Position numbers and translations under genes: made by a program. Of a stretch of 64,000 bases of DNA, positions 35,319 to 45,084 are shown one piece after another. Below the pieces are notes generated by a model that worked only from the letters and a program-made list of their open reading frames with translations, ran no database searches and was not told the DNA's origin. How positions within the stretch are numbered: the first letter of the stretch is position 1; each line of letters starts with the position of its first letter. The stretch comes from Magnetococcales bacterium. GTDB taxonomy: Bacteria > Pseudomonadota > Magnetococcia > Magnetococcales > JADFYX01. The stretch covers positions 36,800 to 100,799 of the forward strand of contig PEAM01000013.1 in NCBI GenBank assembly GCA_002753565.1, in the 5' to 3' direction.

Positions 35319-37949
35319 TTACGAAACACTCTCCTCTATCTCTTTTTTAACAGCAGCCAACGCTTCGTTTAGCTGCTCTGGTTTACTACCGCCCCCTTGA
35401 GCCAGATCGGGGCGTCCGCCCCCTTTACCACCCACCAGTGGCGCCGCCAGGCGGATTAAATCCCCCGCCTTGATCCGTGAGGTGAGATCTTTACTTACAC
35501 CCGCCACCAAACTTACCTTACCCTCGGTCGGAATACCAAAGAAGACCACAGCCGACCCCAGCTTGTTTAACAGCCGATCAACCAACTCCCGCAGCCCTTT
35601 GGGGTCTGCACCATCCAGCCGCTGAACCAGAAGAGGGGTGCCGTTTATCTGTTCAACTTGCAAAGCCAGTTCATTCACCAGATTGCCAGAAAGAGCCGAC
35701 TGGGCTTTTTCCAGCTCTCTCTCCAGCTCTTTCTGCCTGGTCAGCAGTCGTTGGACACCATCAACCACATCCGCCGGACCAATCTTCATCAGTTGGGCGC
35801 TGTTTTTTAGCAGAGCCACATCCTCCAGATAACTTTTTCGAGCCATGGGGCCACAGACCGCCTCAATTCGCCGCATGCCAGCCGCAATGGCGCTCTCTGA
35901 CAGAATGCGCAGCAAGCCGATATCACCCGAACGGCTCACATGCGTACCACCACACAGCTCCATGGTCTCACCCATTCGAACCACACGAACCTGTTCCCCA
36001 TATTTTTCACCAAACAGGGCCATGGCACCGGCCTCTACCGCCTCCTCCGGGGTCATGACCACGGTCTCTTGAGGGGAGTTGAGCAGCAGCCCGGCATTGA
36101 CCATGGCCTCGACTTTGGCGAGCTCTTCTGCTGTGACAGCTTGATAGTGGGAAAAATCAAAACGGAGCCGTTCCGGTGTAACCAGAGAGCCGGCCTGTTT
36201 GACATGCTCCCCCAAGACCGTGCGCAGAGCATGGTGCAGATAGTGGGTGGCTGAGTGGTGCAGAGAGACGGCACGCCGGTTCTCTCCATCCACCTCCTGG
36301 GCTACCTCCTGCCCGACAGCAAGCGCTCCACTGACCAGTTTGCCATGGAGGACAACCAGGTCGGCCACCGGTTTGGTGGTTTTGTCCACTTCGAAGCGGA
36401 CCCCTTTAGCCAAAACAACCCCCTTGTCACCCACCTGACCACCCGACTCCCCATAGAAAGGGGTCTGGTTGGTGATGATTTGTCCCGCACTCCCTTGGGG
36501 CAGGGTGTTGACCGACTCCCCCGCCTGATTGATGATCGCCACAATACGACCCTGTGCGCGAAGGGTGCTGTAGCCCAGAAACTCAACAGCCCCTTTCTTC
36601 TCTCGGAGATCTTGATAGATCTCTGCCACCTTTTCGTCACCCGACCCCGACCAGGCGGCTCTTGCTCGAAGCCGTTGTTGGGTCATTAACGCATCAAACC
36701 CGTCCATATCCAGGTTGATGCCCCGATCCTTGAGAATGTCTGCCGTCAAGTCGACTGGAAACCCGTAGGTATCGTAGAGAGAGAAGACCGTACTGCCAAC
36801 CAGCGTATCCCCCGATGAGAGTGGAGCCACAGCCTCTTCCAAGAGTTTAAGACCAGAGCCCAAGGTGGTGACAAACCGCTTCTCCTCGATTTCGATCATC
36901 AGGGTGATGCTCTTTTCCTGAGCCGCCAGCTCCGGGAAGAAGTGGCTCATCAGTTTGACCAAAACCGGCACCAGCTTATACAGGAACGGCTGGGTCAGCC
37001 CCAAGAGACGCCCGTGGCGCATGGCCCGGCGCATGATTCGCCGTAAAACATACCCGCGCCCCTCGTTGGAGGGGAGAACGCCATCGGCAATCAAAAAGCT
37101 GACCGAACGCAGATGGTCGGCAATAACCCGTAAAGAGACCAGGGATTGGGGATCGTTAGGATCGGTCTGTGCCGCTTGGGCCGCGGCCTGGATCAGAGGC
37201 TGAAACAGGTCGGTATCGTAGTTGTTGGTCTTGCCCTGTAAAATGGAGGCGATACGCTCCAGCCCGGCCCCGGTGTCGATGCAGGGGTTGGGCAGGGGAG
37301 TCATGGTGCCATCTTCTGCCCGATCAAACTGCATGAAGACCAGATTCCATATCTCGACAAACCGATCCCCCTCCTGTTCGGCAGAGCCAGGAGGGCCACC
37401 CGCTACCTCTGGGCCATAGTCATAAAAAATCTCCGAGCAGGGGCCGCACGGCCCGGTGGGACCCATGGACCAGAAGTTGTCGTTGGTATCGATGCGGATC
37501 ACCTTCTCTGCCGGCAGGCCAACGATATGGCGCCAAATTTCGTAGGCTTCGTCATCTTCGGCGTAGACGGTCACCAGCAGTCGCTCAGCCGGAAGGGCCA
37601 GCTCTTGGGTGACAAACTCCCAGGCATAGGGGATCGCTTCGGCTTTAAAATAGTCACCGAAAGAGAAGTTTCCCAGCATTTCGAAAAAGGTGTGGTGGCG
37701 GGCTGTCCGGCCGACATTCTCCAGGTCGTTATGTTTGCCCCCGGCCCGGACACATTTTTGACTGGAGACCGCCCGTTTATACTCCCGATGCTCCTGACCC
37801 AGAAAAAGGGCCTTGAATTGGTTCATCCCTGCATTGGTAAACAGCAGGGTCGGGTCGTTCTGGGGAACCAGACTGGAGGAGGCTACCGGGGTATGGCCCT
37901 CTCTCTCAAAAAAAGCGACAAACCGTTTGCGAATTTCATCTCCGGTCAT
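35319..37949 (-). CDS. alaS: alanyl-tRNA synthetase
   Basis: 876-residue class II synthetase that charges tRNA-Ala and edits Ser and Gly mischarging. The aminoacylation core has HTFFEMLGNFSFGDYF and ENVGRTARHH. The editing domain has HSATHYLHHAL and CGGTHVSRSG zinc and catalytic ligands. The C-terminal C-Ala domain is rich in Gly (GGKGGGRPDLAQGGG), as usual. It is 47 bp downstream of recX. A minus-strand operon of DAC regulator, recX and alaS is likely. Confidence 0.97.
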   Translation of the reverse strand: MTGDEIRKRFVAFFEREGHTPVASSSLVPQNDPTLLFTNAGMNQFKALFLGQEHREYKRAVSSQKCVRAGGKHNDLENVGRTARHHTFFEMLGNFSFGDYFKAEAIPYAWEFVTQELALPAERLLVTVYAEDDEAYEIWRHIVGLPAEKVIRIDTNDNFWSMGPTGPCGPCSEIFYDYGPEVAGGPPGSAEQEGDRFVEIWNLVFMQFDRAEDGTMTPLPNPCIDTGAGLERIASILQGKTNNYDTDLFQPLIQAAAQAAQTDPNDPQSLVSLRVIADHLRSVSFLIADGVLPSNEGRGYVLRRIMRRAMRHGRLLGLTQPFLYKLVPVLVKLMSHFFPELAAQEKSITLMIEIEEKRFVTTLGSGLKLLEEAVAPLSSGDTLVGSTVFSLYDTYGFPVDLTADILKDRGINLDMDGFDALMTQQRLRARAAWSGSGDEKVAEIYQDLREKKGAVEFLGYSTLRAQGRIVAIINQAGESVNTLPQGSAGQIITNQTPFYGESGGQVGDKGVVLAKGVRFEVDKTTKPVADLVVLHGKLVSGALAVGQEVAQEVDGENRRAVSLHHSATHYLHHALRTVLGEHVKQAGSLVTPERLRFDFSHYQAVTAEELAKVEAMVNAGLLLNSPQETVVMTPEEAVEAGAMALFGEKYGEQVRVVRMGETMELCGGTHVSRSGDIGLLRILSESAIAAGMRRIEAVCGPMARKSYLEDVALLKNSAQLMKIGPADVVDGVQRLLTRQKELERELEKAQSALSGNLVNELALQVEQINGTPLLVQRLDGADPKGLRELVDRLLNKLGSAVVFFGIPTEGKVSLVAGVSKDLTSRIKAGDLIRLAAPLVGGKGGGRPDLAQGGGSKPEQLNEALAAVKKEIEESVS

Positions 37950-37996
37950 GATTGACTCGACCCTATTCTAAAAAAACAGTTAATAATTAATAGCCT

Positions 37997-38467
37997 TTAG
38001 ACAACACAAGCAATTGTCTCATGATCGAAACCCCGACGAAACAGGAAAGCCTGTCGCCGCTTGCGCTCCTTGAGGGAGAGCGGGCGGGGGGCGGGGGAGA
38101 AGCGCCTCTCCAGCACCCCAGCGGCTAAAGTGACCAGATCCACCTCTGCCATAACCTGCTCCATGGCGATGTCGATGGTCTCTGGGCAGATGCCAAGAGA
38201 ACGCAGCTCCAATCTTGCTCGTATCGGTCCCCAGCCCCGATTAGTTAAGCGAGAACGGAGTCGATCTTCCGCAAAACGGGCATCATTCAGATAGTTCAGC
38301 TCCCGACACCGCTGCAGGGCTGGCTCGATGGCGGCCATGGAGTTGTGCCGCAGGCGTAGCTTGGCGATCAACTCCGCCTCGCCATGGGCACGACGGGTCA
38401 GGAGTCGAAGAGCCAGATCGTAAACGTAACGATACTCCTCTTCAATGGATTGAAACGACTTTTCCAA
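37997..38467 (-). CDS. recX: regulatory protein RecX
   Basis: 156-residue RecX, which binds and limits RecA filaments. Three-helix repeats are visible in LALRLLTRRAHGEAELIAKL, RCRELNYLNDARFAED and RGWGPIRARLELRSLG. In many bacteria recX follows recA; here it lies between the diadenylate-cyclase regulator (six bp upstream) and alaS. The start ATG is at 38467. Confidence 0.88.
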   Translation of the reverse strand: MEKSFQSIEEEYRYVYDLALRLLTRRAHGEAELIAKLRLRHNSMAAIEPALQRCRELNYLNDARFAEDRLRSRLTNRGWGPIRARLELRSLGICPETIDIAMEQVMAEVDLVTLAAGVLERRFSPAPRPLSLKERKRRQAFLFRRGFDHETIACVV

Positions 38468-38473
38468 GGGGGG

Positions 38474-40486
38474 TCAGATACGGTTACGGAAATCAGGAAA
38501 CCAGCCGACGGTATCTTTATCCATATTGACCAGGGCGGCAATGGGGCCATCTTGGGAGATGACAAAGGCGACTACGCCCGGGTGGTGTCCGACAAAATTG
38601 ACGGCTGAAGCGTGTCGGGTACCATATTTGGAGAGGTCGACCGGGCTGGTTGCCGTGGCGGTATCATCCAGGCAATAGACGGTATTGCCCCACCATTGAG
38701 GGGCAGAGAGAACCGCCCCAAAAGAGAGGGGACGAATGCGGTGGGAGACAACCAGGGCGCCGTCAACACGGGTCAGGTGGCTGAGTAGATTGACGTGGTC
38801 AGAGAGTCCTCGCCCGCTGTTATCTGGGGCATCTTGCTCCTCATCCTCTGTTCTTCCTTCCCATTCATCAGACTCTTTGATCTTTTTCTTTTTTTTCGGG
38901 CTCTCTTCGAAGCGATCTTCCTGGAGACACAGCTCCTCTATCAGCTCCGAGGCGCTCGGTCCGTCGGTAAACATATATTTGGCAACCATGGAATTTCGGA
39001 CATCCAGGTCGTTCTCATCGGGTATCCAGAGAACAATACCGCCATGGCCACCTCGCCCGGCTGTCATCAGCAGCTGTTCGATTAACACCCGATACCAGTT
39101 CCAGTAGGCTGCCCCAAATTGTTGGTACTCCATGTGAGACTGAACCGCCTCAAACAGGGTTCTACCCACCAGACAGGAGGTGAAAGATCCGGGTTCCGGC
39201 TCGGAAAAGTGGCCGCCATGGAAGCGGGCCAGTACTTTATCACCCCACGAGACCGCCAAGGAGCCAGCCCGGTCGGACTTGACGGTCAGCACCCCGGAGC
39301 CTTGGCTGCGGCGACCATGGGGGCTGGACTCTTCGGAAAGCTCCTGTCGCTTCAGTACAACCCCCCAGATTTGAAGTATGCGAGGGTCGTTGAGCTTGGT
39401 GGAGACGGCAATGGCTGAACTTTCCGGGTCGAATCCACCTGATAATTTAACCAGGGTATCGACGGTAAACGGATGGCGACGCCGGAAAGAGAGAGAGAGG
39501 CCGACCTCCGGATGGTTGGCAATTTCATCCTGATCGACCAGGGATACCCGAGGGAGGACTGGTCGATCCTCCTCTCGATAGAGCCCGGCCAGGAAAACCG
39601 TCTCCATCAGGGATCGGACATGCATGAAGGAGATCCGGCTGAGGCTGGAACCGCTGACTCGACTCCAGATGGACATAATCTGCTCGATGATATGTGCATC
39701 AAACAGGGCGGTTCCCTCCATCACCCGTTTACGTTCGGTGATGTCGCGAATAACAGCCGAAATGAAAACGGCCCCGGAGACCTGCCAAATAGCCAGGGAG
39801 ATTTCGATGGGAAAGGTCTCCCCATCTTTTCGGCGGCCGATGGATTCGATGCTCTGTTGGGGAAAGCGGAGCTCTCCTGTCTCTATCGCCTGTTGAAAAG
39901 CATTTTTATGATCACGTTGCAGCTCTTTGGGTATGAGAAGGGTGACAGGCTCGTTGATGACCTCGTCCGCTGTATAGCCGAAAACCCGTTCAGCGCCATT
40001 GTTCCAGAAGTTGATGCTGCCGCTGCTATCGACAGAGATCATGGCATCGGCTGTGGAGTCGGTTACTGAACGGAGTTGCTCTTCACTTTTTTTGAGGGAG
40101 ATCAGGGTGTCATGTCTCTCCAGAATCAGCCGCAGCCGTTGCCGAAGCACAGCCCAATTGATGGGTTTGGCCACATACTCTTCTGCACCGGAAGCAAAGG
40201 CACGGTCAACAGAGTCTTCATCATCGAGGGCGGTTACCATGATAACCGGTATCCCTTCCGGTTCTGCCAGGTTTTTCAGCCCTTCACAGGTGCTGAAACC
40301 ATCCAGACCCGGCAGGTCGGCATCCAGGAGAACCAGGTCAGGGCGATTCAGTCGAAACATGTTGAGAGCGGTTACACCATTTTCCGCTTCGGAGACAACA
40401 TACCCCTCCCCACTCAACTTTTTCTTGAGCAGGATGAGAATATCCGGATCATCATCAACCAGAAGGATGTGGGGTTTTTTTTTCAT
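38474..40486 (-). CDS. response regulator with PAS and diadenylate cyclase (DAC) domain
   Basis: 670 residues. A receiver (about 5-120) has VDDDPD and likely phosphoacceptor Asp55 in LVLLDADLPG. A PAS domain follows (about 137-255, NFWNNGAERVFGYTADEV). An unassigned region of about 200 residues comes next. The C-terminal block (about 490-660) has the DisA/CdaA order: GGIVLWIP, then RVDGALVVS (DGA near 574), then YGTRHASAV near 621 and VAFVISQDGPIAAL. So it may make cyclic di-AMP under two-component control. The usual RHR is RHA here, which could lower activity. The frame goes back to 40534; ATG at 40486 fits the receiver better. recX follows by six bp. A Lys-rich loop (KKKKKI) interrupts the DAC block. 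Confidence 0.8.
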   Translation of the reverse strand: MKKKPHILLVDDDPDILILLKKKLSGEGYVVSEAENGVTALNMFRLNRPDLVLLDADLPGLDGFSTCEGLKNLAEPEGIPVIMVTALDDEDSVDRAFASGAEEYVAKPINWAVLRQRLRLILERHDTLISLKKSEEQLRSVTDSTADAMISVDSSGSINFWNNGAERVFGYTADEVINEPVTLLIPKELQRDHKNAFQQAIETGELRFPQQSIESIGRRKDGETFPIEISLAIWQVSGAVFISAVIRDITERKRVMEGTALFDAHIIEQIMSIWSRVSGSSLSRISFMHVRSLMETVFLAGLYREEDRPVLPRVSLVDQDEIANHPEVGLSLSFRRRHPFTVDTLVKLSGGFDPESSAIAVSTKLNDPRILQIWGVVLKRQELSEESSPHGRRSQGSGVLTVKSDRAGSLAVSWGDKVLARFHGGHFSEPEPGSFTSCLVGRTLFEAVQSHMEYQQFGAAYWNWYRVLIEQLLMTAGRGGHGGIVLWIPDENDLDVRNSMVAKYMFTDGPSASELIEELCLQEDRFEESPKKKKKIKESDEWEGRTEDEEQDAPDNSGRGLSDHVNLLSHLTRVDGALVVSHRIRPLSFGAVLSAPQWWGNTVYCLDDTATATSPVDLSKYGTRHASAVNFVGHHPGVVAFVISQDGPIAALVNMDKDTVGWFPDFRNRI

Positions 40487-40719
40487 CTCGATCCAACAAT
40501 GCCGTGTGAGAAGAGATCCGATCCACCAAGACAACGACTCATATCAATTTCCAACCCCCAATTTGCCATACCCTGGAAGAACCTTCCATGGGAATTTTAA
40601 GGGACCCGGTTCACAATCGGCTTGTTTATTGCTATAATTAACGTATAAGACAGATGAAAGAGACTGATTTGACGTAATAATTTGACACTTCATGATGATG
40701 AAAGAAGAGAAGAGCTGCC

Positions 40720-41307
40720 ATGACTGTTTTGCCACAAAAAAATGCCCTTCCCCTCCTGTTCCTGTTTTTGGTCAGCCTGATGGTGACCGGATGCAAGGAG
40801 ATCACCATGGAAGATCTGGAAACCCGTCACGGCGTTACCTACGTCAAAGGGAGTAAAACCCCCTTTACCGGGATGGTGAAATCCTACTACTCCTCAGAAT
40901 CTGACGACCCGGAAGATAGAAAGGTTTTTCGGGAAGGCTCCTATCTGGAGGGGTATAAAAACGATAAATGGATGACCTACAAATGGGATGGGGGGCGTAT
41001 CGAAACCCCCTACAAGAGCGGTCGGATCGAGGGGATTGTCAAAACCTTCTACTCCACCGGAGAGCCAAAGCGGGAACAGCGCTTTTTTGACGGCAAACCT
41101 CACGGCAACGATATCCACTTTAGTAAAGACAATGTCCGTACCCTGCAAATTTTCTATCGTCACGGTGTGCCTGGCGCCCCTCCCCCCAGCCGGAAGGCAG
41201 AGATTAAAATGGAGGAGGAGGAGATTGAAGCTGCTCAGAAAAGGGACGAGCGACTCTTTGGTAAACGCAATAAAAGTTGGATGGAACATGTGCTTGAGAT
41301 GTTCTAG
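40720..41307 (+). CDS. MORN-type lipoprotein
   Basis: 195 residues with a signal peptide and lipobox MVTGC (Cys near residue 26). The mature part has MORN_2-like segments: EGSYLEGYKNDKWM, YKSGRIEGIVKTFY and KREQRFFDGKPHGND. The C-terminus is charged and helical (KMEEEEIEAAQKRDERLF). MORN-like repeats here probably bind lipid or protein at the envelope, but no specific role is known. It faces the NIT chemoreceptor, the two stops being 10 bp apart. Confidence 0.8.
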   Translation: MTVLPQKNALPLLFLFLVSLMVTGCKEITMEDLETRHGVTYVKGSKTPFTGMVKSYYSSESDDPEDRKVFREGSYLEGYKNDKWMTYKWDGGRIETPYKSGRIEGIVKTFYSTGEPKREQRFFDGKPHGNDIHFSKDNVRTLQIFYRHGVPGAPPPSRKAEIKMEEEEIEAAQKRDERLFGKRNKSWMEHVLEMF

Positions 41308-41316
41308 CCCATGAGC

Positions 41317-44154
41317 TTACATCCGGAACTGTTGCAACATCTCTGCAAGCTGTCCAGCCAGTTTTCCCATATCTCCTGATCGGTTGTTGACCGTTTCGCT
41401 CAATTGGCGGATGGAGTCGGCCGACTGGCGAAGGTGCGCCATGGAGTTGGAGATCTCCGTTGAGGTCCTGGCTGTCTGCGCCACTTTTTCCGCCACCTCT
41501 GAAGAGGCTTGGGAAATTTCTGCTACATTGACCGACATCTCTCTCACCCCGGAAGCGGCAGAGGAGACGTTTTGGGTTACTTCATCAATCCCCTGGGATA
41601 GTTCCGTTACATTGCGGGTAACCTCAGAGATTCCTTCCGACGACTCCCCAACCAGACGGTCCACCTCCTTGGTCTCTACCGAGGCGCGCTCCATGGCCGA
41701 AGCTATTCTTTCGACATTCTGCTCTTGAAGACCAACTGCATAGATGATCTCCTGATTGGATTGGTTGATCTTCTGAATGCTTCCGGTCACCTCGGTGGTG
41801 ACAGAGGCTACCTCTCGAGTGTGGGATTGGATAATCTGGATTTTTTCTGAGATCATTTTGGTCGCCTCGCCGGTCTGTCGAGCCAGATCCTTCACCTCGT
41901 TGGCAACCACCGCAAACCCTTTGCCCGCCTCCCCCGCTCCTGCCGCCTCGATAGAGGCGTTGAGGGCCAGCATGTTGGTCTGTTCGGCAATGTTGTTGAT
42001 CACCTCAACAACCGAATTGACCTCTTTGGCCGATTCGGACAGTCTGCTCATCACATCGATACTGCCCTCAGCCTTCTTGGAGGCCTTTTGAGAGGAGTCC
42101 CCGGCATGGACACACTGCTCTCTTACCTGGGCAAAAGAGGCGGTAATGCCTTTGATGGAGGAGGTGACCAAGTCAACATTGCTGCTGGTTTTTTCGGCAG
42201 CCTCATTGACGGAAACCATGCTGGTACTGGCCTCTTCAGCCGCTGCGGCAACCGTACTCAGATTGACGTTGGCCTCTTCGGCGGCGGCGGCAATGGTCTG
42301 CAGGTTGGCGTCGGCCTCTTCGGAGGAGGTGGATATTTGATTTAACTGGGTGCTGGTCTCTTCGGTTGCTGAAGAGACCGTATCCATGGCGGCACTCATG
42401 CCCTGAGCATCCTCCTCAGCCTGTTGAGAGCGCCCCTGCATTTCACCCGTCTGTTCAGACATCCCCTTGGCAACGTTATCCAGCTCTTGAGAGGCGGCGT
42501 TCAGGTCGTCGGCCACATGGCCCAACCCCCGAAGCATGGCACAGAGAGAGACGGTCATTTCGTTCATGGCGCCAACGATGCCGGTGGCAGGTTCCCCCTC
42601 TGCCGGGTCGCAACCGCCTGTCAAATCTCCGCTGGCAATACGTTGAACCAACTGGCTGACCTCTTCAGGCTCACCGCCTAGCTGTTGAAGAATGCCACGG
42701 GAGATGACAAAAGCAAAAAACAGGGCGGCAACCGTGTTGAAAAGGGTCAGGGCCAGGTTGATCTCCAGGTCGACAACCGCCTTATGGTGCAAGGTGGCAT
42801 CTTGATGGGCAAGGGCCTCATTAAGATGGTCTTCAACCTCTTTCAGAAGGGAAATTTTCGTGGAAATGGTTTTAAACCAATGGTTGGCTTCGATGCCAAA
42901 TCGACCAACCTGGGTGGACTCAACCAATCGATCAATCGCCTCATCAGCCGGTTGGTCATCTATCCTGACTCCGGCACCCTCTTCAAAATCGATGGCGTAA
43001 AGATGGCTACCCTCATTTTGAAGGGTGATAATGGTATCGAGGGTTTTTTGATAGGCCAGCATGTTCTCCCAAACAACCTGGACATCCTTACGTTGTTGCG
43101 CGGTTATCGCCTCGGGCGGCAGAGCGAAGATCGCTTCGATTACCCCTTTGGCCTCTGTAAAACTGGCCTCAAACTGGCTTTTATAACGAGCCTGCATCTC
43201 GGGGCGAGGTTTCTGATTGTTCGCCCCATAATAGGAGCCGCGAATGAGCAGGTTTTTAAAAGAGTGGTAGATTCCCCGCAGGGCCATCTTCTGAAACAGC
43301 TCGGAAAGGAGCACCTTCAAGTCGCTGGCTTTGCCCTCTCTGAAGAGGATTTGGCGCATGTGAGCCACATCGGCCACTTCGGATTGCTGCATCTTCTCGT
43401 CAAAAAAGCGGATCTGCTCTGCAGGGGCAATGCTGCGGAATACGGCCAGATAGGTCTTTTGCTGTGTGACCAGATCCGCAAATCTTTGGTACATGCCGGG
43501 GGCAAAGCCTCCCTGAATCAGGCTGTTGGTTACCACTGCCCGCTCTACACCGGCTCGCTCCTTGGCTTGGAGAAAGTTGAGGTAAGCCACACTGAGATTA
43601 GCCATCAGGGTGTCGGGAGCCACTTTGCTAATATGGCTGACTACCTTTAACAAGCCCCTGTTCGTCCGGGTGTAATAGCCCAATGCCTGAGGGGTCGAGA
43701 TGGAGAGAGCGTCCACCTGCTTGCGAATGGCCCCCAGCTCGTCAAGAAAGAGTAGAGATTGTGAGAGATCTTGAGAAAAGGCCGGGCCAAAGGCCTCATG
43801 GTCAAAGTCGGTCAGGAAGTTTTTTAGATCTTTGATGCGGGGGTCGGTTGCCCCTTGGCGGTGTTGAGGGAGCTGTTGGATAAATTTTTTACCCTGACTC
43901 CCCAGAAAACCGGCGGTCATTCCCCGCTCTTTTTGTGTCTCATGGATGAGGGCACTGGAGAGAACCGCAAACTTCACCAACCCTTGGGCCGCCTCTGTTT
44001 GGTTGACAAGCTGTTTTTTCTCTAGAACACCAGATATGGAGAAAAAGAGCATGCCGGCAATGGGAAAAATGAGCATCAAGGCAAATTTTTGCTTAAGGCT
44101 AAGTCGATCCAGCATGGATAACCAGGAAGGGCTTGAATAGGATGTTGAATTCAT
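41317..44154 (-). CDS. methyl-accepting chemotaxis protein with NIT sensor
   Basis: 945 residues. After a membrane helix (about 22-42) the sensor shows ALIHETQKERGMTAGFLGS, the hallmark of the NIT domain known to sense nitrate and nitrite. A second helix (NTVAALFFAFVISRGI) and a HAMP region precede a long signalling part. The tip [20 protein letters not shown] resembles the short receptor at 30017. A long Glu/Ala/Ser coiled coil surrounds it. The frame extends back to 44355 but MNSTSYSS at 44154 is the natural start. It follows the PilZ gene by 56 bp. Whether nitrate is the true signal is inferred. Confidence 0.9.
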   Translation of the reverse strand: MNSTSYSSPSWLSMLDRLSLKQKFALMLIFPIAGMLFFSISGVLEKKQLVNQTEAAQGLVKFAVLSSALIHETQKERGMTAGFLGSQGKKFIQQLPQHRQGATDPRIKDLKNFLTDFDHEAFGPAFSQDLSQSLLFLDELGAIRKQVDALSISTPQALGYYTRTNRGLLKVVSHISKVAPDTLMANLSVAYLNFLQAKERAGVERAVVTNSLIQGGFAPGMYQRFADLVTQQKTYLAVFRSIAPAEQIRFFDEKMQQSEVADVAHMRQILFREGKASDLKVLLSELFQKMALRGIYHSFKNLLIRGSYYGANNQKPRPEMQARYKSQFEASFTEAKGVIEAIFALPPEAITAQQRKDVQVVWENMLAYQKTLDTIITLQNEGSHLYAIDFEEGAGVRIDDQPADEAIDRLVESTQVGRFGIEANHWFKTISTKISLLKEVEDHLNEALAHQDATLHHKAVVDLEINLALTLFNTVAALFFAFVISRGILQQLGGEPEEVSQLVQRIASGDLTGGCDPAEGEPATGIVGAMNEMTVSLCAMLRGLGHVADDLNAASQELDNVAKGMSEQTGEMQGRSQQAEEDAQGMSAAMDTVSSATEETSTQLNQISTSSEEADANLQTIAAAAEEANVNLSTVAAAAEEASTSMVSVNEAAEKTSSNVDLVTSSIKGITASFAQVREQCVHAGDSSQKASKKAEGSIDVMSRLSESAKEVNSVVEVINNIAEQTNMLALNASIEAAGAGEAGKGFAVVANEVKDLARQTGEATKMISEKIQIIQSHTREVASVTTEVTGSIQKINQSNQEIIYAVGLQEQNVERIASAMERASVETKEVDRLVGESSEGISEVTRNVTELSQGIDEVTQNVSSAASGVREMSVNVAEISQASSEVAEKVAQTARTSTEISNSMAHLRQSADSIRQLSETVNNRSGDMGKLAGQLAEMLQQFRM

Positions 44155-44210
44155 TGAGAAAGTATTCCCTGAAAGTGCTGTTTCGCGATATTCTAACAAG
44201 TCGACCAGCG

Positions 44211-44993
44211 TTATTTTGTGCTGGAGAATCGAACCTGTTCCGTCATAAACCAGGCCTCTTCGGGAGCTGGAATCCGTAATCGAACCAGACGATCCAGTGC
44301 CATGGCCGAGGCCGGAGAGAGATGTCTGAACTGTAGTCCGTAATGGTCGGCACACTCGTGGGGCTCATCGGTTTTTCTTAAAACCAGATGGCGGCGAATA
44401 ATACCGGATGTTGGAATGGTCTCCCCTTTGATGACCTTGCCCTGGAGGACAAGTTTGACCAGCTCCCCCTCACAAAGTGGAGAGGAGAGGGGGCTGCAGG
44501 AGAAGGTCAATCCTCCAGAAGAGAGATCTTCCACACAACCCGACAGGGCCTCTTGCCCTTCGATGGATAGGGTGGCAACCAGGTTGATGTGACCTGGTAT
44601 GATTACTCTCTTTTCCCCTCGGCGGCGAATCTTTTCTGTAGGTTTCAGTTGGTGGGGAAGAGAGAGTTGCAGTACCTGACTGTTGTTGATCAGGGCCAGC
44701 CCCAGAAAAGAGACCTCTCCTTGATAGGATTGGTTGTTGGAGACAAAAGAGAGCTGGATGGTTGGGTCGTCAAGGGTGCGGCGAATTTTGAGATTGCCAT
44801 CAGAAGGCTCCAAGGGCGCGATGACCAGGGCGGCGGCATCGGTCTCATTTTGGAAATTAAGCAGTCGGGTGCGATAGCTGGTACGGCTTCCTGGCAGAAC
44901 AACGGTGAGCAGAGTCCGCTCTGCCACAACGGTCTCCAGCAGTTTGACCATTTTTTTTTGTCCGAGACCGGTTTGCAGGTCCAAATTTTTCAT
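44211..44993 (-). CDS. PilZ-domain protein, YcgR-like
   Basis: 260 residues. The C-terminal PilZ domain has the cyclic di-GMP motif R-x3-R in RRRGEKRVIIP and DLSSGGLTF about 40 residues later. The N-terminal half resembles YcgR_2, the part that touches the flagellar motor. It could act as a c-di-GMP-dependent brake on motility. GAAGG lies six bases before the ATG at 44993; a TTG at 45014 adds seven residues. It sits upstream of the NIT chemoreceptor on the same strand. Confidence 0.85.
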   Translation of the reverse strand: MKNLDLQTGLGQKKMVKLLETVVAERTLLTVVLPGSRTSYRTRLLNFQNETDAAALVIAPLEPSDGNLKIRRTLDDPTIQLSFVSNNQSYQGEVSFLGLALINNSQVLQLSLPHQLKPTEKIRRRGEKRVIIPGHINLVATLSIEGQEALSGCVEDLSSGGLTFSCSPLSSPLCEGELVKLVLQGKVIKGETIPTSGIIRRHLVLRKTDEPHECADHYGLQFRHLSPASAMALDRLVRLRIPAPEEAWFMTEQVRFSSTK

Positions 44994-45084
44994 GTCGCCT
45001 TCACCTCTATCCAATCCTCAACGGAACCGAAAGTCAGCAAGGTACTGGATTGTTGATGAAAAGGCAAGATCTGATACCGCGACG

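Noticed and set aside
42685..43650. 321-codon antisense frame over the NIT chemoreceptor
   Set aside because: Shadow of the receptor gene, no motif.
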